Assembly (NCBI RefSeq): GCF_001270265.1
Contig: NZ_LGAP01000008.1
Coordinates: forward strand, 1 to 64,000
DNA from: Ensifer adhaerens
GTDB taxonomy: Bacteria > Pseudomonadota > Alphaproteobacteria > Rhizobiales > Rhizobiaceae
DNA length: 64,000 nucleotides
Direction: 5' to 3'
Below, piece by piece: positions 24,351 through 32,570 of the stretch (positions are counted from its first letter, which is position 1; each line of letters opens with the position of its first letter). A model generated the notes under the pieces. The model did not search any database and was not told where the DNA came from. It was given only the letters and a program-made list of their open reading frames with translations. The position numbers were made by a program, and so were the translations under genes.

Positions 24351-24769
24351 CATCAGGCTCCGTATCTCGCTTTGCAAAGCCTTGCCGCCAGTTGTGGCTG
24401 AAAGTCAACTGCGAAGCTCATTGAGGTGAAGGTGGCGTCGGCCGGCTCGAGGCTCGAAAACGCGCGGCAGGATTTGATGATTTTTCTTCAGCTTTGGGTA
24501 ACCACATCCCGAGTGAATCGGTGGATATGATGTTTGCCAAGCAGAATTGCCTTAAATACAATGTCAGAAAGTAATACGTGGTTTTGTCTATGCATGGTTG
24601 TAGAAAATATCTGCCGTTCGTTGGTTTCGCAATACTAGGTTGAGTTTCGGGAAAACTCCCACGGGGCACCGTTTAAATGTTGCAATACAAGGCTTCGAAG
24701 CGGTGTTTTCACGAAATCTTTCGTTAAACCATCGCCTCTAAAAATCCGGAAAACCGGAGCTATGGGTTC
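24351..24769. other. A/T-rich intergenic region before the GGDEF-EAL gene
   Basis: The region holds the divergent promoters of the amidotransferase and GGDEF-EAL genes. It is clearly richer in A and T than the surroundings, especially at 24480-24640. I see no coding sequence: the short minus-strand frame here has unlike codon use. A TTAAACCAT sequence (24724-24732) resembles a CtrA half-site, but one near-match is not significant by itself. Confidence 0.4.
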
Positions 24770-27079
24770 ATGACGCGCAATGAACGGGGCGCTCTCCCGA
24801 CGGATGTCTATCTGTCGTCGGTGAGTTCGCTCTACGAACATCGCAGGACTCTGCTGATCGGCATGCTTTCGCATGCCGTGACTTTCGTGCTCGTCTACTT
24901 CAAGACCTTCGACCCGCTCTATCTCATCTGCACCGCAGCCATCGTCGTGCTCTGGGTGCTGCGCAATCTCGACATGGCGCGCTTCGATCGTCAGGATTTC
25001 TCCAACGCCGATCGGGCCATGGTCAGAAAATGGGAGAACCGCTACATTGTCGGCGGTGTCGGCGTGACGCTCACCTGTGGCATTGCCTGCGGTTACGCGA
25101 TTGCGGTCAGCCAGGATTCATTCTCGGAGCTCGCCTGCATCTCCGTCACGCTCGCGTCGATGATTTCGCTGGTCGGGCGAAACTACGGCTCCGAACGGGC
25201 GGTGCTGCTTCTGTCTTCGTCCGCCTGCCTGCCGATCGTGATCGGGCTGATCACACTGCAGGATGGATTCATGCTCATCCTGGCGGTTCTGATCCTGCCT
25301 TTCATCTTCTCGACCTGGATGATGGCCAACAATGTGCGCGCCTTTCTCTATGAGAACGTGCTGGCCGCCCGAGAAATCGCGACGATTGCCGGCCAATTCG
25401 ACGCGGCGCTCAACAACATGACGCACGGGCTCTTGATGCTCGACCGCGACAATCGCATCGTCGTTGCCAACGAACGCGCCTGCGAGTTGCTGATGCTCGG
25501 CGACAAGGCCGACCTCAGGGATCGGCTGCTGGACGACGTCGTGCGTCGCGGCGTCCGGCGCATGTCGCTCAGCGTCGAAGAGACGCGCGCGATCTCCCGG
25601 CAGCTCGACCTGCTGATCAAGGGCAAGAAGACCCAGGTTCTGGTCCCGGTGACCGATGATCTGTTTCTCGAGTTTTCCGCCGGTCGGCGCGAAAACGGCG
25701 AAGTCGTGCTGATTTTCGAGGACGTGACCGCGCGCGTCCAGGCCGACAGGCAGATCCTTCAAATGGTGCGCTTCGACACGCTGACCGGCTTGCCGAGCCG
25801 CGACTATTTCGCTGAACTTGCTCACAGCGCCGTGGCGCTCGAGGGCAGGCAAGACGTCGAGGTCGGCCTGATGGTGGTCGACGTCGCCGAGTTCAAGCAT
25901 GTCAACGACATGCGCGGCCACATCGTCGGCGATCGGCTGCTGCAGGCGATTGCCGGGCGGCTGAAGACATTGGTCGGCAATACGGCGATCGCCGCCCGCC
26001 TGATGGGCGACGAGTTCGTTGTCTTCTTTCCCAACAGATTGCACCTGCCCGATCTCGAAGAGCAGATGCGCGCAGTCCACGCCGGATTGCGCGGCGCCTA
26101 TGTGGCGAGCGGCTTCACCTTCAACATGACCATGAGCGCCGGCGTGGTGATTGTGCCGAGCAGTGCCTTCCGGCTGGAAGAGCTGCAGATCAAGGCCGAT
26201 CTTGCGCTGTCGGAGGCCAAGGCGCGCAACAAGGGCGGCTGCACTGTGTTCGAAGACGAGATGGACGCGCGCTATCTCGACCGCCAGAAGCTGAAGAGCG
26301 ATCTGCGCGATGCGATCAACGCTGGCGCGCTGACGCTTTCCTACCAGCCGATGTTCACACCGAATGGCGCGCGTCTTGAATGCTGCGAAGCTTTGGCGCG
26401 CTGGACGCATCCCGAGCGCGGGCCGGTGCCGCCGAACGTCTTCATCCAGCTTGCCGAGGAGTTGGGTCTCGTCACCGAGATCACCCGCTTCGTATTGGAG
26501 CAGGCGTGCAAGGATTGCATGGGCTGGCCCGGCGAGGTCTCCGTTTCGGTCAATCTGTCGGTGCTCGACCTGCGCAGCAACGATATCGTCACCGTGGTCG
26601 CCGACATACTGCAGGCGACCGGGCTTGATGCTTCTCGTTTGCATCTCGAGGTCACGGAAAGCTGCCTGATGGATGAGCCGGTCAAGGTGCAGGCGATTCT
26701 TGCCGAGCTGCGCGACAGCGGCATCACCATCGCCATAGATGATTTCGGTACGGGCTATTCCAGCCTCAGCTACCTCGACGCATTGCCGGTCAACATCATC
26801 AAGATCGATCGGTCGTTCGTGCGCAACATTCGCGAGGATTCGCGACGCTTCAAGCTGCTGCGCGGCACGGCCAACCTCGGTCGTGCCCTGGGCCTGAAGA
26901 TCGTCGTCGAGGGTGTGGAAACGGCGGACCAGTTGCAGCTGATCAACGACTACCACTGCGCCGATCTGATACAGGGTTTTGTGTTCGCGGCCCCCATGCC
27001 GGCGTCCGCCATCGAGGCATTCTGCAAGAATGGTGTCCAGAAACCGGTCACCAAGCCGACGAGCAAGCGTATAGCCTGA
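24770..27079 (+). CDS. membrane GGDEF-EAL protein, probable c-di-GMP phosphodiesterase
   Basis: The 769-residue protein has about six N-terminal membrane helices (about residues 28-45, 50-66, 93-113, 121-136, 144-162, 167-184), a PAS-like domain (about 205-322, NMTHGLLMLDRDNRIVVANERACELLML), a GGDEF domain (about 332-495) and an EAL domain (about 510-755). The EAL part looks complete: EAL (540-542), NLS (595-597), DDFGTGYSS (657-665), EGVET (714-718), QGF (735-737). The GGDEF signature reads MGDEF (412-416): the first glycine is replaced, which usually lowers or abolishes cyclase activity. So it probably degrades c-di-GMP, with the GGDEF domain perhaps sensing GTP. It precedes the FeeM-like gene after 227 bases. 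Confidence 0.92.
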   Translation: MTRNERGALPTDVYLSSVSSLYEHRRTLLIGMLSHAVTFVLVYFKTFDPLYLICTAAIVVLWVLRNLDMARFDRQDFSNADRAMVRKWENRYIVGGVGVTLTCGIACGYAIAVSQDSFSELACISVTLASMISLVGRNYGSERAVLLLSSSACLPIVIGLITLQDGFMLILAVLILPFIFSTWMMANNVRAFLYENVLAAREIATIAGQFDAALNNMTHGLLMLDRDNRIVVANERACELLMLGDKADLRDRLLDDVVRRGVRRMSLSVEETRAISRQLDLLIKGKKTQVLVPVTDDLFLEFSAGRRENGEVVLIFEDVTARVQADRQILQMVRFDTLTGLPSRDYFAELAHSAVALEGRQDVEVGLMVVDVAEFKHVNDMRGHIVGDRLLQAIAGRLKTLVGNTAIAARLMGDEFVVFFPNRLHLPDLEEQMRAVHAGLRGAYVASGFTFNMTMSAGVVIVPSSAFRLEELQIKADLALSEAKARNKGGCTVFEDEMDARYLDRQKLKSDLRDAINAGALTLSYQPMFTPNGARLECCEALARWTHPERGPVPPNVFIQLAEELGLVTEITRFVLEQACKDCMGWPGEVSVSVNLSVLDLRSNDIVTVVADILQATGLDASRLHLEVTESCLMDEPVKVQAILAELRDSGITIAIDDFGTGYSSLSYLDALPVNIIKIDRSFVRNIREDSRRFKLLRGTANLGRALGLKIVVEGVETADQLQLINDYHCADLIQGFVFAAPMPASAIEAFCKNGVQKPVTKPTSKRIA

Positions 27080-27170
27080 CAACCCGGCACGCAGCCCCTC
27101 GTTTCCTCCTCTATCTGCGTCCTCCATCCCCCCTTGTACGCCGCCTTTCCAAGATGGCGCTTTTGCGATC

Positions 27171-27186
27171 TTAACCGATTGTTAAC
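27171..27186. promoter_or_regulatory. candidate CtrA site 1
   Basis: TTAACCGATTGTTAAC fits TTAA-N7-TTAAC, the full CtrA binding consensus of alphaproteobacteria, exactly. It is the farthest of four such sites before the FeeM-like gene. Confidence 0.6.
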
Positions 27187-27194
27187 CACAAAAT

Positions 27195-27209
27195 TTAACG
27201 AAATATTAA
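27195..27209. promoter_or_regulatory. candidate CtrA site 2
   Basis: TTAACGAAATATTAA fits TTAA-N7-TTAA, followed by G instead of C. It starts 24 bases after site 1. Confidence 0.5.
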
Positions 27210-27211
27210 GG

Positions 27212-27226
27212 TTAACAATAAGTTAA
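27212..27226. promoter_or_regulatory. candidate CtrA site 3
   Basis: TTAACAATAAGTTAA fits TTAA-N7-TTAA, followed by A. It starts 17 bases after site 2. Confidence 0.5.
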
Positions 27227-27275
27227 AGGAAGGTTGTGCCATTTTGTTGTTGCTGCGGGACCGGCCGTCAATAGG

Positions 27276-27291
27276 TTAACGATTTGTTAAC
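27276..27291. promoter_or_regulatory. candidate CtrA site 4
   Basis: TTAACGATTTGTTAAC fits TTAA-N7-TTAAC exactly and is itself nearly palindromic. It ends 15 bases before the ATG of the FeeM-like gene, so a protein bound here would cover or follow the promoter. Confidence 0.6.
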
Positions 27292-27306
27292 TATGAGGGT
27301 CAAGAA

Positions 27307-28080
27307 ATGGGTGAAGGTCTTCACCGGGCGGAGCCTGGGAGTTTTTCTGAGAAGCTGATGCTTCTTCTCGACCGCGTCGAATATCGGCGGGTCGAGACGG
27401 GCGAGGATATGGAGGACATCGCCCGGCTTCGCTACAAGGCCTACAAGGCCGTCAACCTGATGGAGTTGACCGGCTCGACCCTGATCGACGATCTCGATCT
27501 CGACAGCCACGCCTATGTCTTCGGCATCTATCTCGACGAGAACCTGGTCAGCACGGTTCGCGTTCATCATGTCACGCCGGAGCACAGGGCCAGCACGTCA
27601 GGGCTGATCTTCGCGCCCGAGATCGATGTTTTTCTCGACGCGGGCATGGTGCTGGTCGATCCCGGCCGGCTGGCGGTCGATCCGGATGTCACTGGCGACG
27701 AGATGCGGGCACTTCCCTACCTGACGCTGCGCCCGGTGGCGATGGCGTGCGAGTATTTCACCGCCGACCGGTGCCTGACCGCCTGCCGACCGCGGCACGC
27801 GGCGTTCTACAAGCGCATCTTTGCTTCCGAGACCGTTGTCGCCAAGCGCGAGAACCTCGGCGTCTACAATGCCGACGGTGCGCTGCTGGTTGCGCAGGTG
27901 AGGGGGCAGCGGCCTTCGATTCTCGACCGCTATCCGATCTTCGATTCCGAACCGTTCGAGCGTCGCCTGATGTTCGCGGATCGCCAGGAAGTGCCGTTCG
28001 CGCCACTCACGATTCTGCCGACGGCGCGCATCGCACAGAACGGTTCCGGCCGTTCTTATCGCACATCCGTGTTCCGCTAG
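27307..28080 (+). CDS. FeeM-like N-acyl amino acid synthase / acyltransferase
   Basis: The 257-residue protein resembles the FeeM family (N-acyl amino acid synthases with the GNAT-related fold of LuxI autoinducer synthases). The core is about residues 25-190: VEYRRVETGEDMEDIARLRYKAYK, HAYVFGIYLDENLVSTVRVHHV and MACEYFTADRCLTACRPRHAAFYKRIF. FeeM uses acyl-ACP to acylate an amino acid such as tyrosine. The real product of rhizobial homologues is not known to me. The ATG at 27307 follows GAGGGTCAAGAA. Its promoter region carries four TTAA-N7-TTAA sites, pointing to control by CtrA. The stop codon TAG is part of repeat B. Confidence 0.75.
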   Translation: MGEGLHRAEPGSFSEKLMLLLDRVEYRRVETGEDMEDIARLRYKAYKAVNLMELTGSTLIDDLDLDSHAYVFGIYLDENLVSTVRVHHVTPEHRASTSGLIFAPEIDVFLDAGMVLVDPGRLAVDPDVTGDEMRALPYLTLRPVAMACEYFTADRCLTACRPRHAAFYKRIFASETVVAKRENLGVYNADGALLVAQVRGQRPSILDRYPIFDSEPFERRLMFADRQEVPFAPLTILPTARIAQNGSGRSYRTSVFR

Positions 28081-28180
28081 CGCATGTCGCGCAAAAGTGT
28101 GCATCGGTTTTGCGATAGCGACATGCGAAAAAGAGTCTAAAGCGCACTGAGCGATTCTGAAAGATCGTGACGCGCTTTAG
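28078..28180 (+). repeat. RIME-like repeat, family B, copy 2
   Basis: About 103 bases beginning TAGCGCATGTCGCGCAAAAG and ending GATCGTGACGCGCTTTAG, aligned with 22411-22510. Near its start it also forms a hairpin CGCATGTCGC ... GCGACATGCG. It supplies the stop codon of the FeeM-like gene. Confidence 0.88.
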
Positions 28181-28369
28181 AGACGCACGCGGCATATCGC
28201 CCCAGGCGACCGGGCGCGGCGGCGGGTTTTCGTTGCGCCCGGGCCCGGCATTGTGTATGGGCAGCTAAAGGGCTTGTGTGCGGTTTTCCGGCAAAGCCGT
28301 ATCGTGGATCAAGGTTGAAGGGTGGCGAAGACCAGAGGTCGCGCCGCAGCATTCTGGGAGAATTGGACG

Positions 28370-28594
28370 ATGGCTGAGCATCATTCTGGACCGGTCGAGA
28401 TGGGCGCTCCGATGGATTATGCGGAACACGAGAAGACCTACGATTTCTTCATCAGTGCAACGAAGTACGGCACGCTGTTCTGCGTGGCCCTGCTGATCGC
28501 CATGGCCGCCGCCTTCTTCACCACGATGGGCTTCTTCAGCTCGCTCGTGCTGTTTATCCTTCTCAACGTTGCCGGTTTCTTCTTTCTTCGCTAA
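28370..28594 (+). CDS. aa3-type cytochrome c oxidase subunit IV-like protein
   Basis: The 74-residue protein has a soluble N-terminus with the motif DYAEHEKTYDFFISATKYG (about residues 16-34), followed by two hydrophobic helices (about 36-52 and 55-72). This is the bacterial aa3-type cytochrome oxidase subunit IV family, a small helix packed against subunit I or III of the oxidase. The ATG at 28370 follows GGGAG. The gene stands before the pnt genes, an arrangement common in rhizobia, away from the main cox operon. Whether it really joins the oxidase or serves another membrane complex such as the transhydrogenase is open. Confidence 0.82.
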   Translation: MAEHHSGPVEMGAPMDYAEHEKTYDFFISATKYGTLFCVALLIAMAAAFFTTMGFFSSLVLFILLNVAGFFFLR

Positions 28595-28931
28595 TCGGCC
28601 TCACTGACACGTCTTGTCGAGGACGGGCCGGGTGGAGGTCTGTCCTTGAGCGCCGGATGCAAGTCCGGACCGAAGCCGCATGGTGCCGACAGGGAGCGTC
28701 GACGATCATGCTTGGGCTTCAACAGCTCGCAGCGCCTGCGATGCGTTCATGAGAACGCACGGCGCTTTATCCTCACCGCGTGAGGGGGAGTGGAGGACAG
28801 GCCGAGCCTGTCTCCAGGGGAATGTGTGCTTTGCACATGGGAGCGCGCCGGCTCGAAGGAGCGGCCGCTTTGCAGTCGGACAGGATGCCCGCATTCCAGC
28901 CTTGGCTTGATTGCGGCCAGGGAGGGGACTT
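28595..28931. other. intergenic region before pntAA
   Basis: This stretch of 337 bases holds no coding frame I trust. It contains a short hairpin CCGGA-TGCAAG-TCCGG near 28651-28666 and G-rich sequence around 28780-28800. It should include the pnt promoter unless the small upstream gene is co-transcribed. I see no known riboswitch. Confidence 0.4.
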
Positions 28932-30080
28932 GTGAGCGAAATTGTCTTTATCGCCAAGGAAACGGATCCGAATGAGGGTCGCGTTGCGGCATCACCGGAT
29001 AGTGTGAAGAAACTCAAAGGGCTCGGCTTCGACGTCGTCGTCGAGACCGGCGCCGGGTCTCGGTCACGCATCCCGGATGCGGAATACGAGAAGGCCGGTG
29101 CCAGGATCGGCGCGATCGCCGATGCGAAGTCGGCCGATGTCGTCCTTAGGGTCCGCCGGCCGAACAGCGCCGAAATCGCTGGCTACAAATCCGGCGCCAT
29201 CGTGATCGCCATCATGGACCCCTACGGCAACGAGGATGCGGTCGCCGAAATGGCCAAGGCCGGCCTCAGTGCCTTTGCGATGGAGCTGATGCCGCGCATC
29301 ACCCGCGCCCAGTCGATGGACGTGCTGTCGAGCCAGGCAAACCTTGCCGGCTATCAGGCGGTCATCGACGCGGCCTGCGAATATGACCGGGCGCTGCCGA
29401 TGATGATGACGGCCGCGGGCACGGTTCCTGCCGCTAAAATCTTCGTCATGGGTGCCGGCGTTGCCGGCCTGCAGGCGATCGCGACTGCACGTCGTCTCGG
29501 GGCGATGGTTTCGGCGACAGACGTTCGCCCGGCCGCCAAGGAACAGGTTGCCTCGCTCGGCGCCAAGTTCATCGCCGTAGAGGACGAGGAGTTCAAGGCG
29601 GCCGAGACCGCCGGTGGCTATGCCAAGGAAATGTCCAAGGAGTATCAGGCGAAACAGGCGGCACTCGTCGCCGAACACATCGCCAAGCAGGACATCGTCA
29701 TCACCACAGCGCTGATCCCGGGCCGTCCGGCGCCGCGCCTCGTCACGCGCGAGATGTTGAAGGCAATGAAGCCAGGTTCGATCGCGGTCGATCTCGCTGT
29801 CGAGCGCGGCGGCAACGTCGAGGGCGCCGAGGCCGGCAAGGTCGCCGATGTCGAGGGCGTCAAGGTGATCGGCCATCTCAACGTGCCCGGCCGGATCGCC
29901 GCATCGGCATCCGGCCTCTACGCCAAGAACCTCGTCACCTTCCTCGAGACCATGGTCTCGAAGGAAACCAAGGCGCTGGCGCTCAACATGGAGGACGAGC
30001 TCGTCAAGGCGACGGCGCTCACCCATGGCGGCGCCATCGTCAACCCGAATTTCGAGCCGAAGAAGAAGGGGGATCTTTGA
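28932..30080 (+). CDS. pntAA: NAD(P) transhydrogenase subunit alpha 1 (domain I)
   Basis: The 382-residue protein is the soluble NAD(H)-binding domain I of proton-translocating transhydrogenase, related to alanine dehydrogenase. It begins [27 protein letters not shown], with the Rossmann motif [18 protein letters not shown] (about 176-193) and the mobile-loop region following YAKEMSKEY. It hands hydride from NADH to NADP+ in domain III, driven by proton re-entry. As in Rhodospirillum, the alpha subunit is split into two genes. The start is GTG at 28932 after GGAGGGGACTT. The TGA stop overlaps the ATG of pntAB by one base. Confidence 0.96.
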   Translation: MSEIVFIAKETDPNEGRVAASPDSVKKLKGLGFDVVVETGAGSRSRIPDAEYEKAGARIGAIADAKSADVVLRVRRPNSAEIAGYKSGAIVIAIMDPYGNEDAVAEMAKAGLSAFAMELMPRITRAQSMDVLSSQANLAGYQAVIDAACEYDRALPMMMTAAGTVPAAKIFVMGAGVAGLQAIATARRLGAMVSATDVRPAAKEQVASLGAKFIAVEDEEFKAAETAGGYAKEMSKEYQAKQAALVAEHIAKQDIVITTALIPGRPAPRLVTREMLKAMKPGSIAVDLAVERGGNVEGAEAGKVADVEGVKVIGHLNVPGRIAASASGLYAKNLVTFLETMVSKETKALALNMEDELVKATALTHGGAIVNPNFEPKKKGDL

Positions 30081-30499
30081 TGGCGAACGAAGCATTGGAA
30101 AAAGCGCTCGATGCGCTCGACAAGGCGGTTGCGGCTGTCCAGCAGGCAGCGCTCAACTTGCCCGAGACCGCGGAAGCGGCCGGCGCGCTGGCGCATGGCG
30201 CCACCGGCGGCGCGATCGACCCGTTCGTCTTCCGTCTGGCGATCTTCGTTCTGGCGATCTTCGTCGGCTACTACGTCGTCTGGTCGGTGACGCCGGCCCT
30301 GCACACGCCGTTGATGGCGGTCACCAACGCGATCTCCTCGGTCATCGTCGTCGGTGCACTGCTGGCCGTCGGCATCTCGGCTTCGGGGCTTGCGACCAGT
30401 TTCGGTTTCATCGCGCTCGTGCTCGCCTCGGTCAACATCTTTGGCGGCTTCCTGGTCACCCAGCGCATGCTCGCCATGTACAAGAAAAAAGACAAGTGA
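30080..30499 (+). CDS. pntAB: NAD(P) transhydrogenase subunit alpha 2 (membrane part)
   Basis: The 139-residue protein has a helical Ala-rich N-terminus (about 1-45) and three or four membrane helices (about 51-68, 76-101, 106-128), ending LAMYKKKDK. It is the small membrane subunit PntAB of split-alpha transhydrogenases and forms the proton channel with PntB. The ATG at 30080 overlaps the pntAA stop by one base, and pntB begins nine bases downstream, so all three are translated as one unit. Confidence 0.94.
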   Translation: MANEALEKALDALDKAVAAVQQAALNLPETAEAAGALAHGATGGAIDPFVFRLAIFVLAIFVGYYVVWSVTPALHTPLMAVTNAISSVIVVGALLAVGISASGLATSFGFIALVLASVNIFGGFLVTQRMLAMYKKKDK

Positions 30500-30508
30500 G
30501 GCCGGCCG

Positions 30509-31909
30509 ATGAACGCTAACTTCGCAGCCTTCCTCTATCTCGTCTCGGGCGTGCTCTTCATTACGGCGCTCCGCGGCTTGTCGCATCCGGCCACCAGCCG
30601 CAAGGGCAACACCTACGGCATGGTCGGCATGGGCATCGCCATCGTCACGACGCTGCTTCTGGCAAAGCCCACCTTCGGCGGTTTTCTGCTGATCGTGCTC
30701 GGGCTTGCCATCGGCGGCGGTGCCGGCGCGGTGATCGCGCGGCGCATCGCCATGACCTCGATGCCGCAGCTTGTCGCCGCCTTCCATTCGCTCGTCGGTC
30801 TGGCGGCGGTCATGGTCGCGGCGGCAGCGATGTATGCGCCCGAGAGCTTCGGCATCGGCGCCGTCGGCGACATCCACGCTCAGGCGCTGGTCGAAATGTC
30901 GCTCGGCGTTGCCATCGGCGCCATCACCTTCACCGGTTCGATCATCGCCTTCCTCAAGCTCGACGGACGCATGTCCGGCAAGCCGATCATGCTGACCGGC
31001 CGTCACTTCGTTAACGCAGGCCTGGCGATAGCGCTCGTCGTCCTGGTGTTCATGCTGGTCTTCACCCAGAGCACCACCGTGTTCTGGCTGATCGTCGCCC
31101 TGTCGCTGGCACTCGGCGTATTGATCATCATCCCGATCGGCGGCGCCGACATGCCGGTGGTCGTCTCGATGCTCAACTCCTATTCGGGTTGGGCCGCGGC
31201 CGGTATTGGTTTTACGCTCGGCAACCTCGCGCTGATCGTTACCGGGGCGCTCGTCGGCTCGTCCGGTGCGATCCTGTCCTACATCATGTGCAAGGGCATG
31301 AACCGGTCGTTCATCTCGGTCATCCTCGGCGGCTTCGGCGGCGAGGCGGCGGCAGCCGCCGTTGACGACGGCGTCCAGCGCACCGTCAAGCAGGGGGCAG
31401 CCGACGACGCGGCATTCCTGATGTCGAATGCCTCCAAGGTGATCATCGTTCCGGGCTACGGCATGGCCGTTGCCCAGGCACAGCATTCACTGCGCGAACT
31501 CGGCGACCAGCTGAAGGCGGCAGGCGTCGACGTGAAGTATGCGATCCATCCGGTTGCCGGCCGTATGCCTGGTCACATGAACGTGCTGCTCGCTGAAGCG
31601 AACGTTCCTTACGACGAGGTGTTCGAACTCGAAGACATCAACTCGGAGTTCGCCCAGGCGGATGTCGCCTATGTCATCGGCGCCAACGACGTGACCAACC
31701 CGGCCGCGCGCGACGACTCGTCGTCGCCGATCTACGGCATGCCGATCCTCGATGTCGACAAGGCCAAGACCTGCCTGTTCGTCAAGCGCTCGCTCGGCTC
31801 CGGCTATGCCGGCATCGACAACACGCTGTTCTACAAGGACGGCACGATGATGCTGCTCGGCGACGCCAAGAAGGTAACGGAAGACATCGTCAAGGCACTA
31901 AACCACTGA
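30509..31909 (+). CDS. pntB: NAD(P) transhydrogenase subunit beta
   Basis: The 466-residue protein combines eight or nine membrane helices (about residues 1-270) with the NADP(H)-binding domain III (about 285-466). Recognisable are GGADMPVVVSMLNSYSGWAAA, the histidine and asparagine-bearing helices around 91 and 220 used for proton transfer, the dinucleotide-binding PGYGMAVAQAQH (about 314-325), HPVAGRMPGHMNVLLAEA and YVIGANDVTNPAARDD. It produces NADPH at the expense of the proton gradient, important in a cell relying on the Entner-Doudoroff pathway. It is the last gene of pntAA-AB-B and is followed by a strong terminator. Confidence 0.97.
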   Translation: MNANFAAFLYLVSGVLFITALRGLSHPATSRKGNTYGMVGMGIAIVTTLLLAKPTFGGFLLIVLGLAIGGGAGAVIARRIAMTSMPQLVAAFHSLVGLAAVMVAAAAMYAPESFGIGAVGDIHAQALVEMSLGVAIGAITFTGSIIAFLKLDGRMSGKPIMLTGRHFVNAGLAIALVVLVFMLVFTQSTTVFWLIVALSLALGVLIIIPIGGADMPVVVSMLNSYSGWAAAGIGFTLGNLALIVTGALVGSSGAILSYIMCKGMNRSFISVILGGFGGEAAAAAVDDGVQRTVKQGAADDAAFLMSNASKVIIVPGYGMAVAQAQHSLRELGDQLKAAGVDVKYAIHPVAGRMPGHMNVLLAEANVPYDEVFELEDINSEFAQADVAYVIGANDVTNPAARDDSSSPIYGMPILDVDKAKTCLFVKRSLGSGYAGIDNTLFYKDGTMMLLGDAKKVTEDIVKALNH

Positions 31910-31938
31910 GATGGCCGCGACCAATGTTGGAATAGAAG

Positions 31939-31968
31939 ACGCCCGCCTTATGGCGGGCGTTTTCGTTT
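31939..31968 (+). terminator. rho-independent terminator of the pnt operon
   Basis: Perfect 9-base arms ACGCCCGCC and GGCGGGCGT enclose a 4-base TTAT loop and are followed by TTTCGTTT. It is placed 29 bases after the pntB stop codon. Confidence 0.92.
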
Positions 31969-32007
31969 GAGACGTAGAACCGCCGGCTGGGCAGGCACCT
32001 CACCTCA

Positions 32008-32484
32008 TCAGCTTGCAGGGGCGAGCGTCAGTTCGTCGATGCCGATCGCGATGTTCAGCCCCTCCTGAACCTGCACGTTGACCGGCTGCAGCATGAAGGC
32101 CTTGTTGGTGCCGCCGCCGATCACCTTGGCGCCACCGCCAACGGCGAGGCTCGCATCGGCGCCGATGCCGTAATATTCACCGGCGAGCGCGTATTCGGTC
32201 ATCGGGGTTCCGGTCTTGGCCAGAACATCCCAGATCATGGTGCTCTTGCCTGTTTTGCCGATGTCGATACCGATCTTGCGTATGGTGCCGGCATAGGTCG
32301 CGCCCGGCGAGCCGTTGGCCGGCTTGAAGGTGCACAACAGGTTCTTCGTCGAGGTCAGGATCATGCCCGTGCCACCGTCGGAGCCGCAGACGAGGCGGCC
32401 GAGCGCGACATAGTTCTGGGCTGCGGACGGCCCGGCGTAAAGGGCTGCCAGAGCCAGCGTCGCGATGAAGGTTTTCTTGATCAT
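32008..32484 (-). CDS. DUF992 family secreted protein
   Basis: The 158-residue protein starts with a signal peptide (MIKKTFIATLALAALYAGPSA, cleavage near AA-QN) and continues with the DUF992 domain typical of Rhizobiales. The domain is glycine-rich and all-beta, with VALGRLVCGSDGGTGMILTST and LLCTFKPANGSPGATYAG, whose two cysteines (about residues 33 and 51) could form a disulfide, and YALAGEYYGIGADASLAVGGG. It is expected in the periplasm or outer membrane. Function unknown. It converges on the pnt operon terminator and is transcribed alone. Confidence 0.88.
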   Translation of the reverse strand: MIKKTFIATLALAALYAGPSAAQNYVALGRLVCGSDGGTGMILTSTKNLLCTFKPANGSPGATYAGTIRKIGIDIGKTGKSTMIWDVLAKTGTPMTEYALAGEYYGIGADASLAVGGGAKVIGGGTNKAFMLQPVNVQVQEGLNIAIGIDELTLAPAS

Positions 32485-32570
32485 GGCTCAGTCTCCGTTT
32501 TTGGTTCCTTTGGCAAACGGATGGTGGCCGGGAAGGTTCCCGTTCGTCTCCGGACGAGCCACTGCATAGT

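Noticed and set aside
24418-24669. 83-codon minus-strand frame in the A/T-rich region before the GGDEF-EAL gene
   Set aside because: Codon use differs from real genes nearby and no domain is visible; the region is more likely a promoter.
25118-27127. Minus-strand frame of 669 codons opposite the GGDEF-EAL gene
   Set aside because: Composition-driven shadow; the GGDEF-EAL product on the plus strand is unambiguous.
28595-28931. Cobalamin or other known riboswitch before pntAA
   Set aside because: The conserved boxes are not present; only one small hairpin was seen.
29918-31486. Minus-strand frame of 522 codons opposite pntB, rich in Asp, Arg and His
   Set aside because: It looks like a charged low-complexity protein, but it is the reverse reading of membrane-helix codons in pntB.
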